Below are positions 50,190 to 59,112 of a stretch of DNA of 64,000 bases, one piece after another. Position numbers and translations under genes: made by a program. The stretch covers positions 682,001 through 746,000 of the forward strand of contig NZ_JAJERB010000002.1 in NCBI RefSeq assembly GCF_020685205.1, in the 5' to 3' direction. The notes beneath the pieces are model-generated. The model made no database searches. It had not been told where the DNA came from and worked only from the letters and a program-made list of their open reading frames with translations. Source of the stretch: Hymenobacter translucens (GTDB lineage Bacteria; Bacteroidota; Bacteroidia; Cytophagales; Hymenobacteraceae). How positions within the stretch are numbered: the first letter of the stretch is position 1; each line of letters starts with the position of its first letter.

Positions 50190-50214
50190 GCAGCTGACTT
50201 TTATTTTCGCAAAC

Positions 50215-50301
50215 TACTCGGCAAGCATACCATATTTTCGTATCTTTCGCTATCTCAGCGGCAGCAGCTACGTAGAAATTAAATACTCGGCAAGCCTAAC
50301 A
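50215..50301 (+). promoter_or_regulatory. acyl-CoA dehydrogenase promoter with two candidate MarR sites
   Basis: TACTCGGCAAGCATACCA (50215-50232) and TACTCGGCAAGCCTAACA (50284-50301) are imperfect direct copies 69 bases apart. The first is followed by TATCTTTC (50241-50248), a near match to the TAnnTTTG element, 20 bases from the GCAAGC start, the same geometry as at marR. The second copy would lie in the leader. Confidence 0.58.
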
Positions 50302-50353
50302 GTTTGCCCTCCTTCGATACCCTCTTTCTTCCCACTTTACCATCTCCACTGTC

Positions 50354-52141
50354 ATGGAAGTTACCAACAACCTTGTAAAAGGCGGCGAGTTCATCATCAA
50401 GGAAACCGACGCCCAGGACGTATTTACGCCCGCCGATTTTTCGGAGGAGCAGAACATGATGCACCAGACGGCGCTTGACTTCGTGGAGAAGGAAGTGCAC
50501 CCGCTGCTGGAGCGCCTCGACAACCACGAGGAAGGCCTGATGCGCGGGCTGATGGAAAAAGCTGGTGAGCTGGGCCTCTTCGGCGTCAGCATTCCCGAGC
50601 AGTACGGCGGCCTCGACATGGACTTTCCCACTTCCCTCCGCGTGACGGAAGGCGTGGGCGGCGGCCACTCGTTCCCGGTAGCCTTTGCCGCCCACACCGG
50701 CATTGCCATGCTGCCCATTCTGTACTTCGGCAACGAGGAGCAGAAAGCCAAGTACCTGCCCGGTCTCACCAACGGCGAGCTGATGGGTGCCTACTGCCTC
50801 ACCGAGCCCGGCTCCGGCTCCGACGCCCTGGGCGCCAAGACCAAGGCCATGCCCACCGAAGACGGCGAGCATTACGTGCTGAACGGCCAGAAAATGTGGA
50901 TCACCAACGGCGGCTTTGCCGACGTGTTCGTGGTATTTGCTCAGGTGGATGGCGACAAGTTCACCGGCTTCATCATTGAGAAAGGTGCGCCCGGCCTGAG
51001 CCTCGGCAACGAGGAGCACAAGATGGGCATCAAGGGCTCTTCGACCCGGCAGGTGTTTCTGTCCGATGTAAAGGTACCCAAGTCGGCCGTGCTGGGTGAG
51101 ATTGGCAAAGGCCACCTCATTGCCTTCAACATCCTGAACATCGGCCGCATCAAGCTGGCGGCTGCCTGCCTGGGCGCTTCCAAGATGGCCGCCACGCTGA
51201 GCGTGAAGTATGCCAACGAGCGGGTGCAGTTCAAGCTGCCCATCAGCAAGTTCGGCGCCATCAAGCACAAGCTGGCCCAGCAGGCCGTGCGCATCTTCGC
51301 CGTGGAATCGGCCATCTACCGCTCCGGCATGGACATCTTCCGCATGGAGCAGGAGCTGCTTGGCAAGGGCCTGAGCCACAACGAAGCCCTGCTCGGCGCG
51401 GCCCGGGAGTTTGCCGTGGAGTGCGCCATCCTGAAGGTGGAAGGCTCTGAGGTGCTCGACTTCGTGGTGGACGAGGGTGTACAGGTGTATGGCGGCTACG
51501 GCTTCTCGGCCGACTACCCCATGGACCGCGCCTACCGGGATTCGCGCATCAACCGCATCTTCGAGGGTACGAACGAAATCAACCGGATGCTGGCCGTCGA
51601 CATGATCCTGAAGAAGGCCATGAAAGGCGAGCTGGACCTGATGGGCCCGGCCCAGGCCGTGCAGCAGGAGCTGATGGCTATTCCCGACTTCAACGTGGAA
51701 GAGGAAACCGGCCTGTTCTCGGCCGAGAAGAAGACGATTGCCAAGCTGAAGAAGGCTATCCTGATGGTCGCCGGCACGGCCGTGCAGAAGTACATGAACT
51801 CCCTGGCCAAAGAGCAGGAAGTGCTGATGAACATTGCCGACATGGCCATCAAGGTCTACACCGCCGAAAGCACCATCCTGCGCGTGGAGAAGGAAGCCGG
51901 CCAGAAGGGCGAGGAAGCCGTGGCAACCCAGATCGACATTGCCCGCGTGTACCTCTACGACACCGTGGACATGGTCAACAAGTTCGGTAAGGACGCCATT
52001 GCCACCATGACGGAAGGCGACGAGCAGCGCCTGCTGGCCATGGGCCTCAAGCGCTTCACCAAAGCCGACCTGTACAATGCCAAGGAAGCCCGTCGCCGCA
52101 TTGCCGACGTGCTGATCCAGGCCAACGAGTACGCCTATTAA
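50354..52141 (+). CDS. acyl-CoA dehydrogenase
   Basis: The FAD enzyme makes trans-2-enoyl-CoA, the first oxidation of beta-oxidation. The 595-residue protein has the normal ACAD core plus a C-terminal extension of about 180 residues. ADFSEEQNMMHQTALDFVEK starts the helical domain; YCLTEPGSGSDALGAKT and WITNGGFADVFVVFAQ are flavin/substrate blocks; QVYGGYGFSADYPMDRAYRD and FEGTNEINRMLAVD hold the usual late signatures, and EGSEVLDFVVDEG is the region of the catalytic base. The extra C-domain is seen in VLCAD/ACAD9-like enzymes, so long-chain substrates are likely. Confidence 0.93.
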   Translation: MEVTNNLVKGGEFIIKETDAQDVFTPADFSEEQNMMHQTALDFVEKEVHPLLERLDNHEEGLMRGLMEKAGELGLFGVSIPEQYGGLDMDFPTSLRVTEGVGGGHSFPVAFAAHTGIAMLPILYFGNEEQKAKYLPGLTNGELMGAYCLTEPGSGSDALGAKTKAMPTEDGEHYVLNGQKMWITNGGFADVFVVFAQVDGDKFTGFIIEKGAPGLSLGNEEHKMGIKGSSTRQVFLSDVKVPKSAVLGEIGKGHLIAFNILNIGRIKLAAACLGASKMAATLSVKYANERVQFKLPISKFGAIKHKLAQQAVRIFAVESAIYRSGMDIFRMEQELLGKGLSHNEALLGAAREFAVECAILKVEGSEVLDFVVDEGVQVYGGYGFSADYPMDRAYRDSRINRIFEGTNEINRMLAVDMILKKAMKGELDLMGPAQAVQQELMAIPDFNVEEETGLFSAEKKTIAKLKKAILMVAGTAVQKYMNSLAKEQEVLMNIADMAIKVYTAESTILRVEKEAGQKGEEAVATQIDIARVYLYDTVDMVNKFGKDAIATMTEGDEQRLLAMGLKRFTKADLYNAKEARRRIADVLIQANEYAY

Positions 52142-52214
52142 GGCAGTAAACCAGAATGCCGGACTTCGGAGCGCTACTGGCAGGTAGCTTCCGTGGGCCG
52201 GTAGGCTGACACAA

Positions 52215-52250
52215 AAAAGGCCGCTTCCAGCATCTGGAAGCGGCCTTTTG
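52215..52250. terminator. bidirectional terminator after the acyl-CoA dehydrogenase gene
   Basis: AAAAGGCCGCTTCCAG (52215-52230) and CTGGAAGCGGCCTTTT (52234-52249) form a perfect 16-bp stem with a CAT loop. It separates the beta-oxidation locus from the convergent delta-60 repeat gene. Confidence 0.88.
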
Positions 52251-52267
52251 ATTGTTGGCTAGATTCT

Positions 52268-53881
52268 TTAGTTTACCCGGATAAAGGGGCGGGTGAGCGA
52301 GAACCCCTCGCCCTGAATGCGGAGCGTATAGCTGCCGGGGCGCAGACCGGCTAAAGGCAGCTGAATTTCGGCGCTGGTTGCGCGCACCGTGGGCAGGGTC
52401 AGCACCTCGCGGCCCAGGGCATCAAGCACCTGAAGCTTCAGCAGCTGTCCGTCGGCCACTCCGGCCAAGCGCAGGTTCGTGTTCTGAGCGGCGGGGTTTG
52501 GATAAAGCTGAGCCTGTACCCCTGCGCTCCGGCTGGTACGGTTGCTCAGCTGGGTGTTAACCATGAGGCGGGCCACGCCGAAGCTTTTGGTTCCGGCCAG
52601 ATTAGTGGTAGTGCCGGCCACTACAATCTTTTCATCTGGCTGCACAGCCATGTAGGCGGCTTCCATCCCGGGCAGCTGAATGCTGCCCATGGAGTTGGTA
52701 ATCGGCTGTCCAGTGGAAGTGAGGCGCACGATGCTCAGGCCGGCGGAGGTCTGAACGCCAACCACGAATTCCCCGGCCGCATTCAGCTGGAACCCCGCGA
52801 GGCTCTGGCCGTTGGCGCCGCCAAAGGCAAACTTCGACAGTCCGCCCCGTCCAAAGGTGGGATCGAGCGTGCCATTTGCCTGGTAGCGGGCTACCCCTAC
52901 GGAGTCGTTTACCAGCCGGCTACCGATGTAGTAGAACTGCAGCGACGCTACCACAATCTTGCCATCGGACTGCAGCAACAGCTTTTTCCATTCCAGGCCC
53001 CGGCCACCATTGGCTGTCGTGAGCACGGCAATACCGTTGATGCCAAAAGAAGCATCATACTGGCCATTCGGCTGGTAGCGGACAAGAGACGCGCCCTGGG
53101 GACCCACGTAATTCTGATTCATTACATAATGCACGCCCGCCGTGAGCAGGCGCCCCGCCGGATCGACTACCGAGGCAGAGGGGGTTTTGTCGGAGTTCGA
53201 GACGGTGGGGGTCGTCTCGTTACCCGTCGTCGGGTAGGTATGGGCGTAGGTGTTATCCAGCGTGCCGTTGGGCAGCAGCCGCGTGATGCTGGCCGTATAG
53301 GAGGACGAGAGGCCGTAGCGGCGGCTGACGGTTAGCAGGCTACCATCGGGCTGCTGGCTTACCGAGTTGATGCCGGCACCCAGACCACCGCTGCTCATCA
53401 CCGGCACGTAGCGCCCATCGCTGCCAAAAGATTGATCAAAGGCGCCGGAGGCGAGGTAGCGGGCGATTACCGGATGGACCGGCCCGGAGGTCAGCATCAT
53501 CCCACCAACCACGAGCTTGCCATCGGCTTGGAGAAGAATGGAGGTGGGCTCGGCGTACCGGATAGTGGTGCCAGGCGTAGTGCCAGCTGGCAGGGCGAAG
53601 CTATGGCTGAGCTGCCCGGCTGTACCAAAGCCGGCATCGGGTTGTCCCTGGGAAGTCAGGCGGGCAATGCCAAACAGGTCACCGGTACGGCCGGCAACTA
53701 CAAGTCGGCCATCGGGCAGCAACTGCAGACCGCGTACCGCCTCAGTTGAAGAGGCCGTTGGGAAAGTGACCTGGGTCCGGCCCGCTGTTCCAAAACTTGG
53801 GTCCAGAATGTAGGTCTGCCCATGGGTAACAGTGCTGCCAAGACTAATAAGCAGTGCGGTAAGAGGAATAGAAACGCGCAT
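52268..53881 (-). CDS. secreted delta-60 repeat protein with T9SS type A sorting domain
   Basis: A 537-residue exported protein. A signal peptide (VSIPLTALLISLGSTVTHGQ) is followed by a beta-propeller of delta-60 repeats, recognised by repeated LDPSFGTAG-type (DPSFGTAG, DAGFGTAG, DQSFGSDG, DPTFGRGG) and QPDGSLL/QSDGKIVVA-type segments. The last 80 residues are a type IX secretion sorting domain: LYPNPAAQNTNLRL, GREVLTLP, LAGLRPGSYTLRI and a closing FIRVN. The protein should be passed through the outer membrane by the T9SS and released or anchored. The ATG before the signal peptide (53881) is chosen. The ligand is unknown. Confidence 0.9.
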   Translation of the reverse strand: MRVSIPLTALLISLGSTVTHGQTYILDPSFGTAGRTQVTFPTASSTEAVRGLQLLPDGRLVVAGRTGDLFGIARLTSQGQPDAGFGTAGQLSHSFALPAGTTPGTTIRYAEPTSILLQADGKLVVGGMMLTSGPVHPVIARYLASGAFDQSFGSDGRYVPVMSSGGLGAGINSVSQQPDGSLLTVSRRYGLSSSYTASITRLLPNGTLDNTYAHTYPTTGNETTPTVSNSDKTPSASVVDPAGRLLTAGVHYVMNQNYVGPQGASLVRYQPNGQYDASFGINGIAVLTTANGGRGLEWKKLLLQSDGKIVVASLQFYYIGSRLVNDSVGVARYQANGTLDPTFGRGGLSKFAFGGANGQSLAGFQLNAAGEFVVGVQTSAGLSIVRLTSTGQPITNSMGSIQLPGMEAAYMAVQPDEKIVVAGTTTNLAGTKSFGVARLMVNTQLSNRTSRSAGVQAQLYPNPAAQNTNLRLAGVADGQLLKLQVLDALGREVLTLPTVRATSAEIQLPLAGLRPGSYTLRIQGEGFSLTRPFIRVN

Positions 53882-54055
53882 AAACGGTGTGTTAGTGGTG
53901 ATGAACAAAAACTTTAGGTAAAGCAGGGTTACGGGTAACTCAACCGAAAGATAGAGAAATAGCTACTTCTATTGTAGCCCGCCGGCTGACCGTTAAATAG
54001 GAGTCGATATAAAGAAAGGGGTGAGAAGAGCGAATCCAGTTCAGTGCAGGGCAAC

Positions 54056-54087
54056 AGCAAAAAAGCCAGCCCAACCGGGCTGGCTTT
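54056..54087 (-). terminator. terminator of the exported unknown gene
   Basis: On the minus strand, AAAGCCAGCCC and GGGCTGGCTTT pair over a four-base loop and run into TTTTTTGCTG. It lies 28 bases after the stop of the gene at 54115-55560. The stretch 53909-54055 shows no gene. Confidence 0.78.
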
Positions 54088-54114
54088 CGGGGCCGGGAGC
54101 GAACAGCCATCAGG

Positions 54115-55560
54115 CTACTTCAGCACAATCTTGTTCAGCATCAGCGCCGCCGACTTTTTACTGGGCCGGCTCACGGCCACGATAGTCTTGGAGTCGAGCC
54201 AGGCCGTGAAGTCCTTGACGTAGGAAAGGCCCTGGTCAGCGGCCACGGTCAGGCGCAGCTTCTGCGGGGCCGAAACCACGCCGGTTGCCGCATTTACCCG
54301 CCGCAGGTAGAGGTCCGATTTGCCTTCCAGCTTTTCCTGGGTTACAAACTGCAGATCGGACCCCAGCGCGGAGGCCCGGTAGCCCAGCCCGGTAAAGCCT
54401 TCGGCGGCGGAGGCCACCTGGTTTTTGGGGATGATGGTATGCCAGGTTGGCGTCTGGAACTCATTGTAGCCAAACAAATGCAGCTCCCGGGCGTGGGCCG
54501 GCGAGTTGTCGCCGCCTTCCTCAAACTCCTTTTCGGCCACCACGACCAGCTGCTTTTCCGGCGTCAGCAGCAGATCCGAGAGGTACACGTCCTCCAGGCG
54601 CTTGGAGCTGGTCTGCCCCACCTTGTTTACTTCGGCCAGGTATTCGGGCGTGAACCGGAATTCGGGCGCAAACTTCATGTCGCCCTCCCCATTGGTATCG
54701 AAGCGCACCACCTTCAGACTGTAGTATTCTCCGGTTTCGCGCTCGGTGCAGAGCAGGGCAGCGTAGAGCGTATTGTCGGGCTCCAGCCGAAACCGGGTGT
54801 CAAGCACGGTTACCACTTTGCCGCCAAAGGTGCCCCCCACGGCCACCGACATCACCCGGATGTCGGGGTTGTCGTTGCGGTAGCGGCGCAGGGTCAGCTT
54901 TTTCATCTCGTCGCTCACCAGCGTCACAAACTGGGTGCCGTCGTTGCCGATGTGAACGGTAGTGGAGAAAAAGGCGCCCTGGTCGTGAAAGTCGTAGGTG
55001 CGGTCTTTTAGCTTGGCTAGGGACTCATCGTACACGCTGGCGTTGATGGCCCGGATCTGCTCGCCGCGCAGCACGTACTGCCAGACCGCCAGCTTGGTGC
55101 CGTCGGGTGAGAAGGCGGCGCCGGGCCGGCGGCCGCGGGCGGTAACGTCCAGCAGCTTCTTGGCTGGCTTCTTCTGCCCGCTCTGCAGGTCGATAGGCTG
55201 GGCCGTCAGGCTTTGGGATGCCTCGTTCTTTTCGAAGATGAGCACGGTGGCCTGCCGGGCGCTGCGGGCAAACCCATCAATGCGCTGGTCGGCCGAGAGC
55301 GGAATGGCGGTGGCCCAAAGCCGCTTCAGCTCACTGTCGTACCGCTCCACCGCGTACTCAGTTCCGGCCTTATGAGCCAGAATGATGAAGCCTCCGCCGG
55401 GTAAGGAAAGTGTCTTGTTCTGGACCCGCTTGTTGTAATGGTCTTCTGACTGCTCGGGTAAGTAGCTGAACGGTACGGATTTCACTTTCTGAGCCAGGGC
55501 CGGGCCTGCGCCGGTGAATGCCAGCAGAAAGGCTAGAGTAATCAGAAAAATAATGCGCAC
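54115..55560 (-). CDS. exported beta-propeller-like protein of unknown function
   Basis: A 481-residue protein with a signal peptide (IIFLITLAFLLAFTGAGPALAQ). The mature part is beta-rich with repeated strand pairs typical of a propeller (FIILAHKAGTEYAVERYDSE, AAFSPDGTKLAVWQYVLRGE, NTLYAALLCTERETGEYYSL, LYLRRVNAATGVVSAPQ), but no named family is evident and there is no T9SS sorting domain. It is probably periplasmic or surface-attached in another way. The start is GTG at 55560; a TTG two codons upstream is open. It has its own terminator. Confidence 0.75.
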   Translation of the reverse strand: MRIIFLITLAFLLAFTGAGPALAQKVKSVPFSYLPEQSEDHYNKRVQNKTLSLPGGGFIILAHKAGTEYAVERYDSELKRLWATAIPLSADQRIDGFARSARQATVLIFEKNEASQSLTAQPIDLQSGQKKPAKKLLDVTARGRRPGAAFSPDGTKLAVWQYVLRGEQIRAINASVYDESLAKLKDRTYDFHDQGAFFSTTVHIGNDGTQFVTLVSDEMKKLTLRRYRNDNPDIRVMSVAVGGTFGGKVVTVLDTRFRLEPDNTLYAALLCTERETGEYYSLKVVRFDTNGEGDMKFAPEFRFTPEYLAEVNKVGQTSSKRLEDVYLSDLLLTPEKQLVVVAEKEFEEGGDNSPAHARELHLFGYNEFQTPTWHTIIPKNQVASAAEGFTGLGYRASALGSDLQFVTQEKLEGKSDLYLRRVNAATGVVSAPQKLRLTVAADQGLSYVKDFTAWLDSKTIVAVSRPSKKSAALMLNKIVLK

Positions 55561-55947
55561 AACCAAAAGCAGTTAGGTGAGAAAGGGAAAGGAAGTAGCT
55601 AAAAAAACCGTTCCAAAGGTATCAACTACGGGACCATGCCCGTACACAGCGCGAGCCACGAGCGAGGGTGAGGTTGAGCTTAACGACGGTTTCTTGATAT
55701 AGAGCTAACGCTAGGGAAACCCTGCCGCAACAGCGCGGCCTTACCTTTGTGAACAGCGTCCTGCTTCCGGCGGACGTAGCCGGAGAGGATATAGAATAGA
55801 ATTAAATTCATATCTTTGAGGACTTAAAACAGGCTTATGTAAGTTGAGTACTGATTTTTTTCAGTATCTTAAATCTCTTGGAACCTCAAACGGATGCCTT
55901 TGGTCTGACTTTTGCAACGCGCAGCACCCCAACACACACTACCCGCT
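55561..55947. other. 387-base gap with promoter-like elements and hairpins
   Basis: No protein gene is visible. On the plus strand there are two TAnnTTTG matches, TACCTTTG at 55743-55750 and TATCTTTG near 55811-55818, neither with a clear TTG upstream. A small GC-rich hairpin (CGTCC…GGACG, then CCGG) lies at about 55757-55785. TACTGA-TTTTTT-TCAGTA near 55846-55866 can form a hairpin. These could drive and control the small gene at 55948. Confidence 0.35.
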
Positions 55948-56181
55948 ATGAAATTTTTACTCCGCTTCATCTTACTCTTTGGCCTGATCGTGGTCGGAAA
56001 AATGGTTAAAGAACCTGCTTCCACTCCCACGACAGTCAAAGCTCAGCCGATTGGAGCTCCCGTTCACATCACCTCTTTTTTTTCACAACGTCCCACTTCA
56101 TCAAACTCCCACAGCTCGACGTCCAAACTCTGGCGCCTTGCGAATGGAGAGGGAGGTGCTTCCTCTTCTACTCTTAAGTAG
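55948..56181 (+). CDS. small exported or membrane-anchored protein, unknown
   Basis: A 77-residue open frame starting MKFLLRFILLFGLIVVGKMV, a signal or anchor sequence, followed by a polar, Ser/Thr-rich tail (STPTTVKAQPIGAPVHITSF and SSNSHSSTSKLWRLANGEGG). No family is recognised. A good terminator four bases after the stop and promoter-like sequence upstream support a real gene, but coding evidence is thin. Confidence 0.5.
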   Translation: MKFLLRFILLFGLIVVGKMVKEPASTPTTVKAQPIGAPVHITSFFSQRPTSSNSHSSTSKLWRLANGEGGASSSTLK

Positions 56182-56185
56182 TTCG

Positions 56186-56215
56186 AAAAAACGGCCTTAC
56201 CGGCCGTTTTTTTTG
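56186..56215. terminator. bidirectional terminator between the small gene and recG
   Basis: AAAAAACGGCC and GGCCGTTTTTT pair around a short loop, with eight T on the plus strand and six A on the other side. It ends the small plus-strand gene and the convergent recG transcript. Confidence 0.85.
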
Positions 56216-56219
56216 TGCC

Positions 56220-58313
56220 CTAGCTGATCCGGCTCCAGTTGATGGCCGTCGACGACAGCGACTCGATGTGGCGGCGGATATTCTGGTTCTGGGGCAGGGC
56301 CAGCTCCGGATCTTCATTCAGCAGCTCCTGGGCCGCCGCCCGCGACTCGCTCAGGATACGCCCATCTTTGGCCAGATCGGCAATGAGCAGGTCCAGCACC
56401 CCGCTCTGCTGGGTACCCATCAGGTCGCCGGGGCCGCGCAGCTTCAGGTCGATGTCGGCAATTTCAAACCCATTGTTGGTCCGGACCATCGTTTCCAGGC
56501 GGGTCCGGCTGTCCTTGCTGAGCTTGTAGCCCGTCATCAGGATGCAGTAGCTCTGGTCGGCGCCCCGGCCCACCCGGCCCCGGAGCTGGTGCAGCTGGGA
56601 CAAGCCAAACCGCTCAGCGCTTTCAATCACCATAACTGAGGCATTGGGCACGTTCACGCCTACCTCGATTACGGTGGTAGCCACCATAATCTGGGTTTCG
56701 CGCTTCACGAAGCGCTGCATCTCGTAGTCTTTCTCTTCGGCCTTCATACGGCCGTGCACAATGCTGATCTGGAACTCCGGAAAAGCCCGCTGAATACTTT
56801 CGTAGCCGTCGGTCAGGTCCTTGTAGTCCAGGGTTTCGGATTCCTCGATAAGCGGATACACGATGTACACCTGGCGGCCCAGCGCAATCTGGTCGCGCAG
56901 AAACTGGAATACCTTCAGGCGGTTCGAGTCGTAGCGGTGCACCGTCACAATAGGCTTGCGGCCGGCGGGCAGCTCGTCAATCACCGACACGTCCAGGTCG
57001 CCGTAAAGCGTCATGGCCAGGGTGCGGGGAATGGGCGTAGCCGTCATTACCAGCACGTGCGGGATGATGTGGGGGTTTTTCTGCCAGAGCCGGGAACGTT
57101 GGGCCACGCCAAAACGGTGCTGCTCATCCATGATGGTCAACCCCAGGTTGCGAAACTGCACCACGTCTTCCAGCAGGGCGTGGGTGCCGACCAGCATATG
57201 CATCTCCCCGTTGCGCAGCTGCTCGTGCAGGACCCGCCGCTCGGCCGTCCGCGAGCTGCCTGTCAGCTTACCGATGCTAATGCCGAGCTGGTCGGCGTAC
57301 ACCTTCAGGCCGGTGTAGTGCTGGTCGGCCAGGATTTCGGTGGGCGCCATCAGGCAGCTCTGGGCCCCGTTGTCGGCCGCCATCAGCATCGAAATAAAGG
57401 CTACAATCGTCTTGCCCGAGCCCACGTCGCCCTGCAGCAGCCGGTTCATCTGCCGGCCCGAGCAGAAATCCTTGTAGATGTCGTGGATAACCCGCTTCTG
57501 GGCCCCGGTCAGATCGAAGGTGAGGTGGTTTTTGTAGAAGTCCACCAGCGTAGGGACTTCCCGGAAAATCTGCCCGGCCAGCTCCACTTTGCGCTGGGTT
57601 TTCTGGCGCAGCAGTTTGAGCTGCACGTAGAACAGCTCTTCGAACTTCAGCCGGAACCGGGCCGCCTGCAGCAGCTCGGTACTCTGCGGAAAGTGAATCT
57701 GCTGCAGCGCGTCGGCCTTGCTCATCAGCCCGTACCGCGCAATCAAGGCCGGCGACAGGGTTTCGTGAATGTGCGGTAGGGCAATCCGCAGCAGGTCGGC
57801 CGTCAGGCGGGCCAGGGCCTTGCTGTCGAGCCGGTGATAGTTCTTGAGCTTTTCGGTGGTGTTATACACCGGCTGGAGGTAGCTCTGCCCGGGCTTGGTT
57901 TCGGTGACTTCCTCCAGCTCAGGGTGGGCCATCTGCGGCTTGCCGTTGAACAAAGAGGGCTTGCCGAAGACGATGTACTCCTGGTGGTTCTTCACCATGC
58001 TCTGGAGCCACTTTACGCCCTTGAACCACACCAGCTCCAGCTCCCCGCTGGCGTCGGCCACCTTGGCCACCATGCGCTGCTTGGGGCCTTCGCCCACCAC
58101 CTCCCGGCCCCGAAGCACGCCCTTCACCTGCACATAAGGCAGGTCGTCGTGCAGGTCCACGATGTTGTAGAACTGGGTGCGGTCGAGGTAGCGGAATGGG
58201 TAGCGCTGAATCAGGTCTCCGTAAGTGAAGATGTTCAGCTCCTTTTGCAGTAGGGTGGCCCGCTGGGTGCCCACGCTGCGCAGGTTCTCGATCTTGGTGT
58301 TGAAAAAGCTCAT
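56220..58313 (-). CDS. recG: ATP-dependent DNA helicase RecG
   Basis: RecG remodels stalled forks and branch-migrates Holliday junctions. The 697-residue protein has the N-terminal wedge (OB) domain (VKGVLRGREVVGEGPKQRMV, about residues 60-150) and a superfamily 2 helicase core. Walker A is QGDVGSGKTIVAF near residue 292; Walker B/DExH is IMDEQHRFGVAQR; motif III is MTATPIPRTLAMT; motif VI is QLRGRVGRGADQSYC. Length is normal. It is followed by a bidirectional terminator. Confidence 0.97.
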   Translation of the reverse strand: MSFFNTKIENLRSVGTQRATLLQKELNIFTYGDLIQRYPFRYLDRTQFYNIVDLHDDLPYVQVKGVLRGREVVGEGPKQRMVAKVADASGELELVWFKGVKWLQSMVKNHQEYIVFGKPSLFNGKPQMAHPELEEVTETKPGQSYLQPVYNTTEKLKNYHRLDSKALARLTADLLRIALPHIHETLSPALIARYGLMSKADALQQIHFPQSTELLQAARFRLKFEELFYVQLKLLRQKTQRKVELAGQIFREVPTLVDFYKNHLTFDLTGAQKRVIHDIYKDFCSGRQMNRLLQGDVGSGKTIVAFISMLMAADNGAQSCLMAPTEILADQHYTGLKVYADQLGISIGKLTGSSRTAERRVLHEQLRNGEMHMLVGTHALLEDVVQFRNLGLTIMDEQHRFGVAQRSRLWQKNPHIIPHVLVMTATPIPRTLAMTLYGDLDVSVIDELPAGRKPIVTVHRYDSNRLKVFQFLRDQIALGRQVYIVYPLIEESETLDYKDLTDGYESIQRAFPEFQISIVHGRMKAEEKDYEMQRFVKRETQIMVATTVIEVGVNVPNASVMVIESAERFGLSQLHQLRGRVGRGADQSYCILMTGYKLSKDSRTRLETMVRTNNGFEIADIDLKLRGPGDLMGTQQSGVLDLLIADLAKDGRILSESRAAAQELLNEDPELALPQNQNIRRHIESLSSTAINWSRIS

Positions 58314-58388
58314 TAAGCAGCTGCCAGCGGTGGGCGCTTAGCGGAGATAATTAAAGCAAACGGCAGTCAGGCGGGCGAGGCAGGGCCG

Positions 58389-58988
58389 CTACTTGTATTT
58401 CAGGGTGTTGATGAGCTGCACGATATCGCGCTTCATGTAATCAATAACGGGCGCCAGGGAGTCGTTGGCTGTGGCAACGGGAAAATACAGCGCGCCCCGG
58501 AAAAAATGGCGGGTACTGTCGGTCGTGAAGAACTGAAACTGGCTTGGTACTTCGCCCGATAGTTCAAACACCGACACGCGCATGCCGTTGGGGGTAGTCA
58601 GCAGGCTTTCCTCAATGCCCGTCGCCTTAATCTGGTGCTTGCCCGTCAGCTTGCGCGCGTCCTCCATCATCTTGTTGAACAGTTTCCGGTTCTGGGTCAC
58701 GCTGGTGTAGGTAAGCTGCACGTTGGCGTGCAGCTTGGGGTAGTACACGTTGATCCAGTGGGGCTGGGCTAGGTAGGAGCTGTCGGGCAGAATCCGGGCA
58801 TGGCGCGAATACTCAAACGTATAGGGGTGGCCGGCCTCCAGCTGTTGGTACTCGTGGGGTGGCAGATCAATGCGGTTGTACCCTTTGGGCTTGGGCGTGT
58901 AGTCAGGAGTTGACGAGCAGCCAGTAGCAAACAGCAGCGTGCTGAGCAGCCCCGCCAGGAAAGAGCGTGGAAAAGACAAAATGAGCAT
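58389..58988 (-). CDS. gldD: gliding-motility lipoprotein GldD
   Basis: GldD is a lipoprotein needed for gliding in Flavobacterium and is conserved with the type IX secretion machinery. The 199-residue protein has a lipoprotein signal (LAGLLSTLLFATGCSS, lipid on the Cys) and the family opening YTPKPKGYNRIDLPPHEYQQ. HARILPDSSYLAQPHWINVY and YPKLHANVQLTYTSV follow, ending in YMKRDIVQLINTLKYK. In relatives the order is usually ssb – gldE – gldD; here ssb is directly upstream and gldE is absent. The ATG at 58988 is chosen; a TTG at 59015 falls inside the promoter element. Confidence 0.9.
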   Translation of the reverse strand: MLILSFPRSFLAGLLSTLLFATGCSSTPDYTPKPKGYNRIDLPPHEYQQLEAGHPYTFEYSRHARILPDSSYLAQPHWINVYYPKLHANVQLTYTSVTQNRKLFNKMMEDARKLTGKHQIKATGIEESLLTTPNGMRVSVFELSGEVPSQFQFFTTDSTRHFFRGALYFPVATANDSLAPVIDYMKRDIVQLINTLKYK

Positions 58989-59012
58989 TAGGGGCGAATG
59001 GAAGTGCGTAGT

Positions 59013-59020
59013 CAAAGGTA
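59013..59020 (-). promoter_or_regulatory. -7 promoter element for gldD
   Basis: On the minus strand this reads TACCTTTG (TAnnTTTG), 24 bases before the gldD ATG. No TTG is at the right distance upstream. It overlaps an upstream TTG codon and so supports the shorter GldD. Confidence 0.42.
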
Positions 59021-59062
59021 GCTGGAATCAGCCGGCCCATTACCAGCCTTAGCCAAACGTAG

Positions 59063-59089
59063 AAAGCCCCGGCATCGTGCCGGGGCTTT
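59063..59089 (-). terminator. terminator between ssb and gldD
   Basis: AAAGCCCCGGCA and TGCCGGGGCTTT form a perfect 12-bp stem with a three-base loop, 23 bases after the ssb stop. The T-tract is only three bases long on either strand, so efficiency may be modest. Confidence 0.68.
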
Positions 59090-59112
59090 CATCTGAAAGG
59101 TTGAAAAATGCC

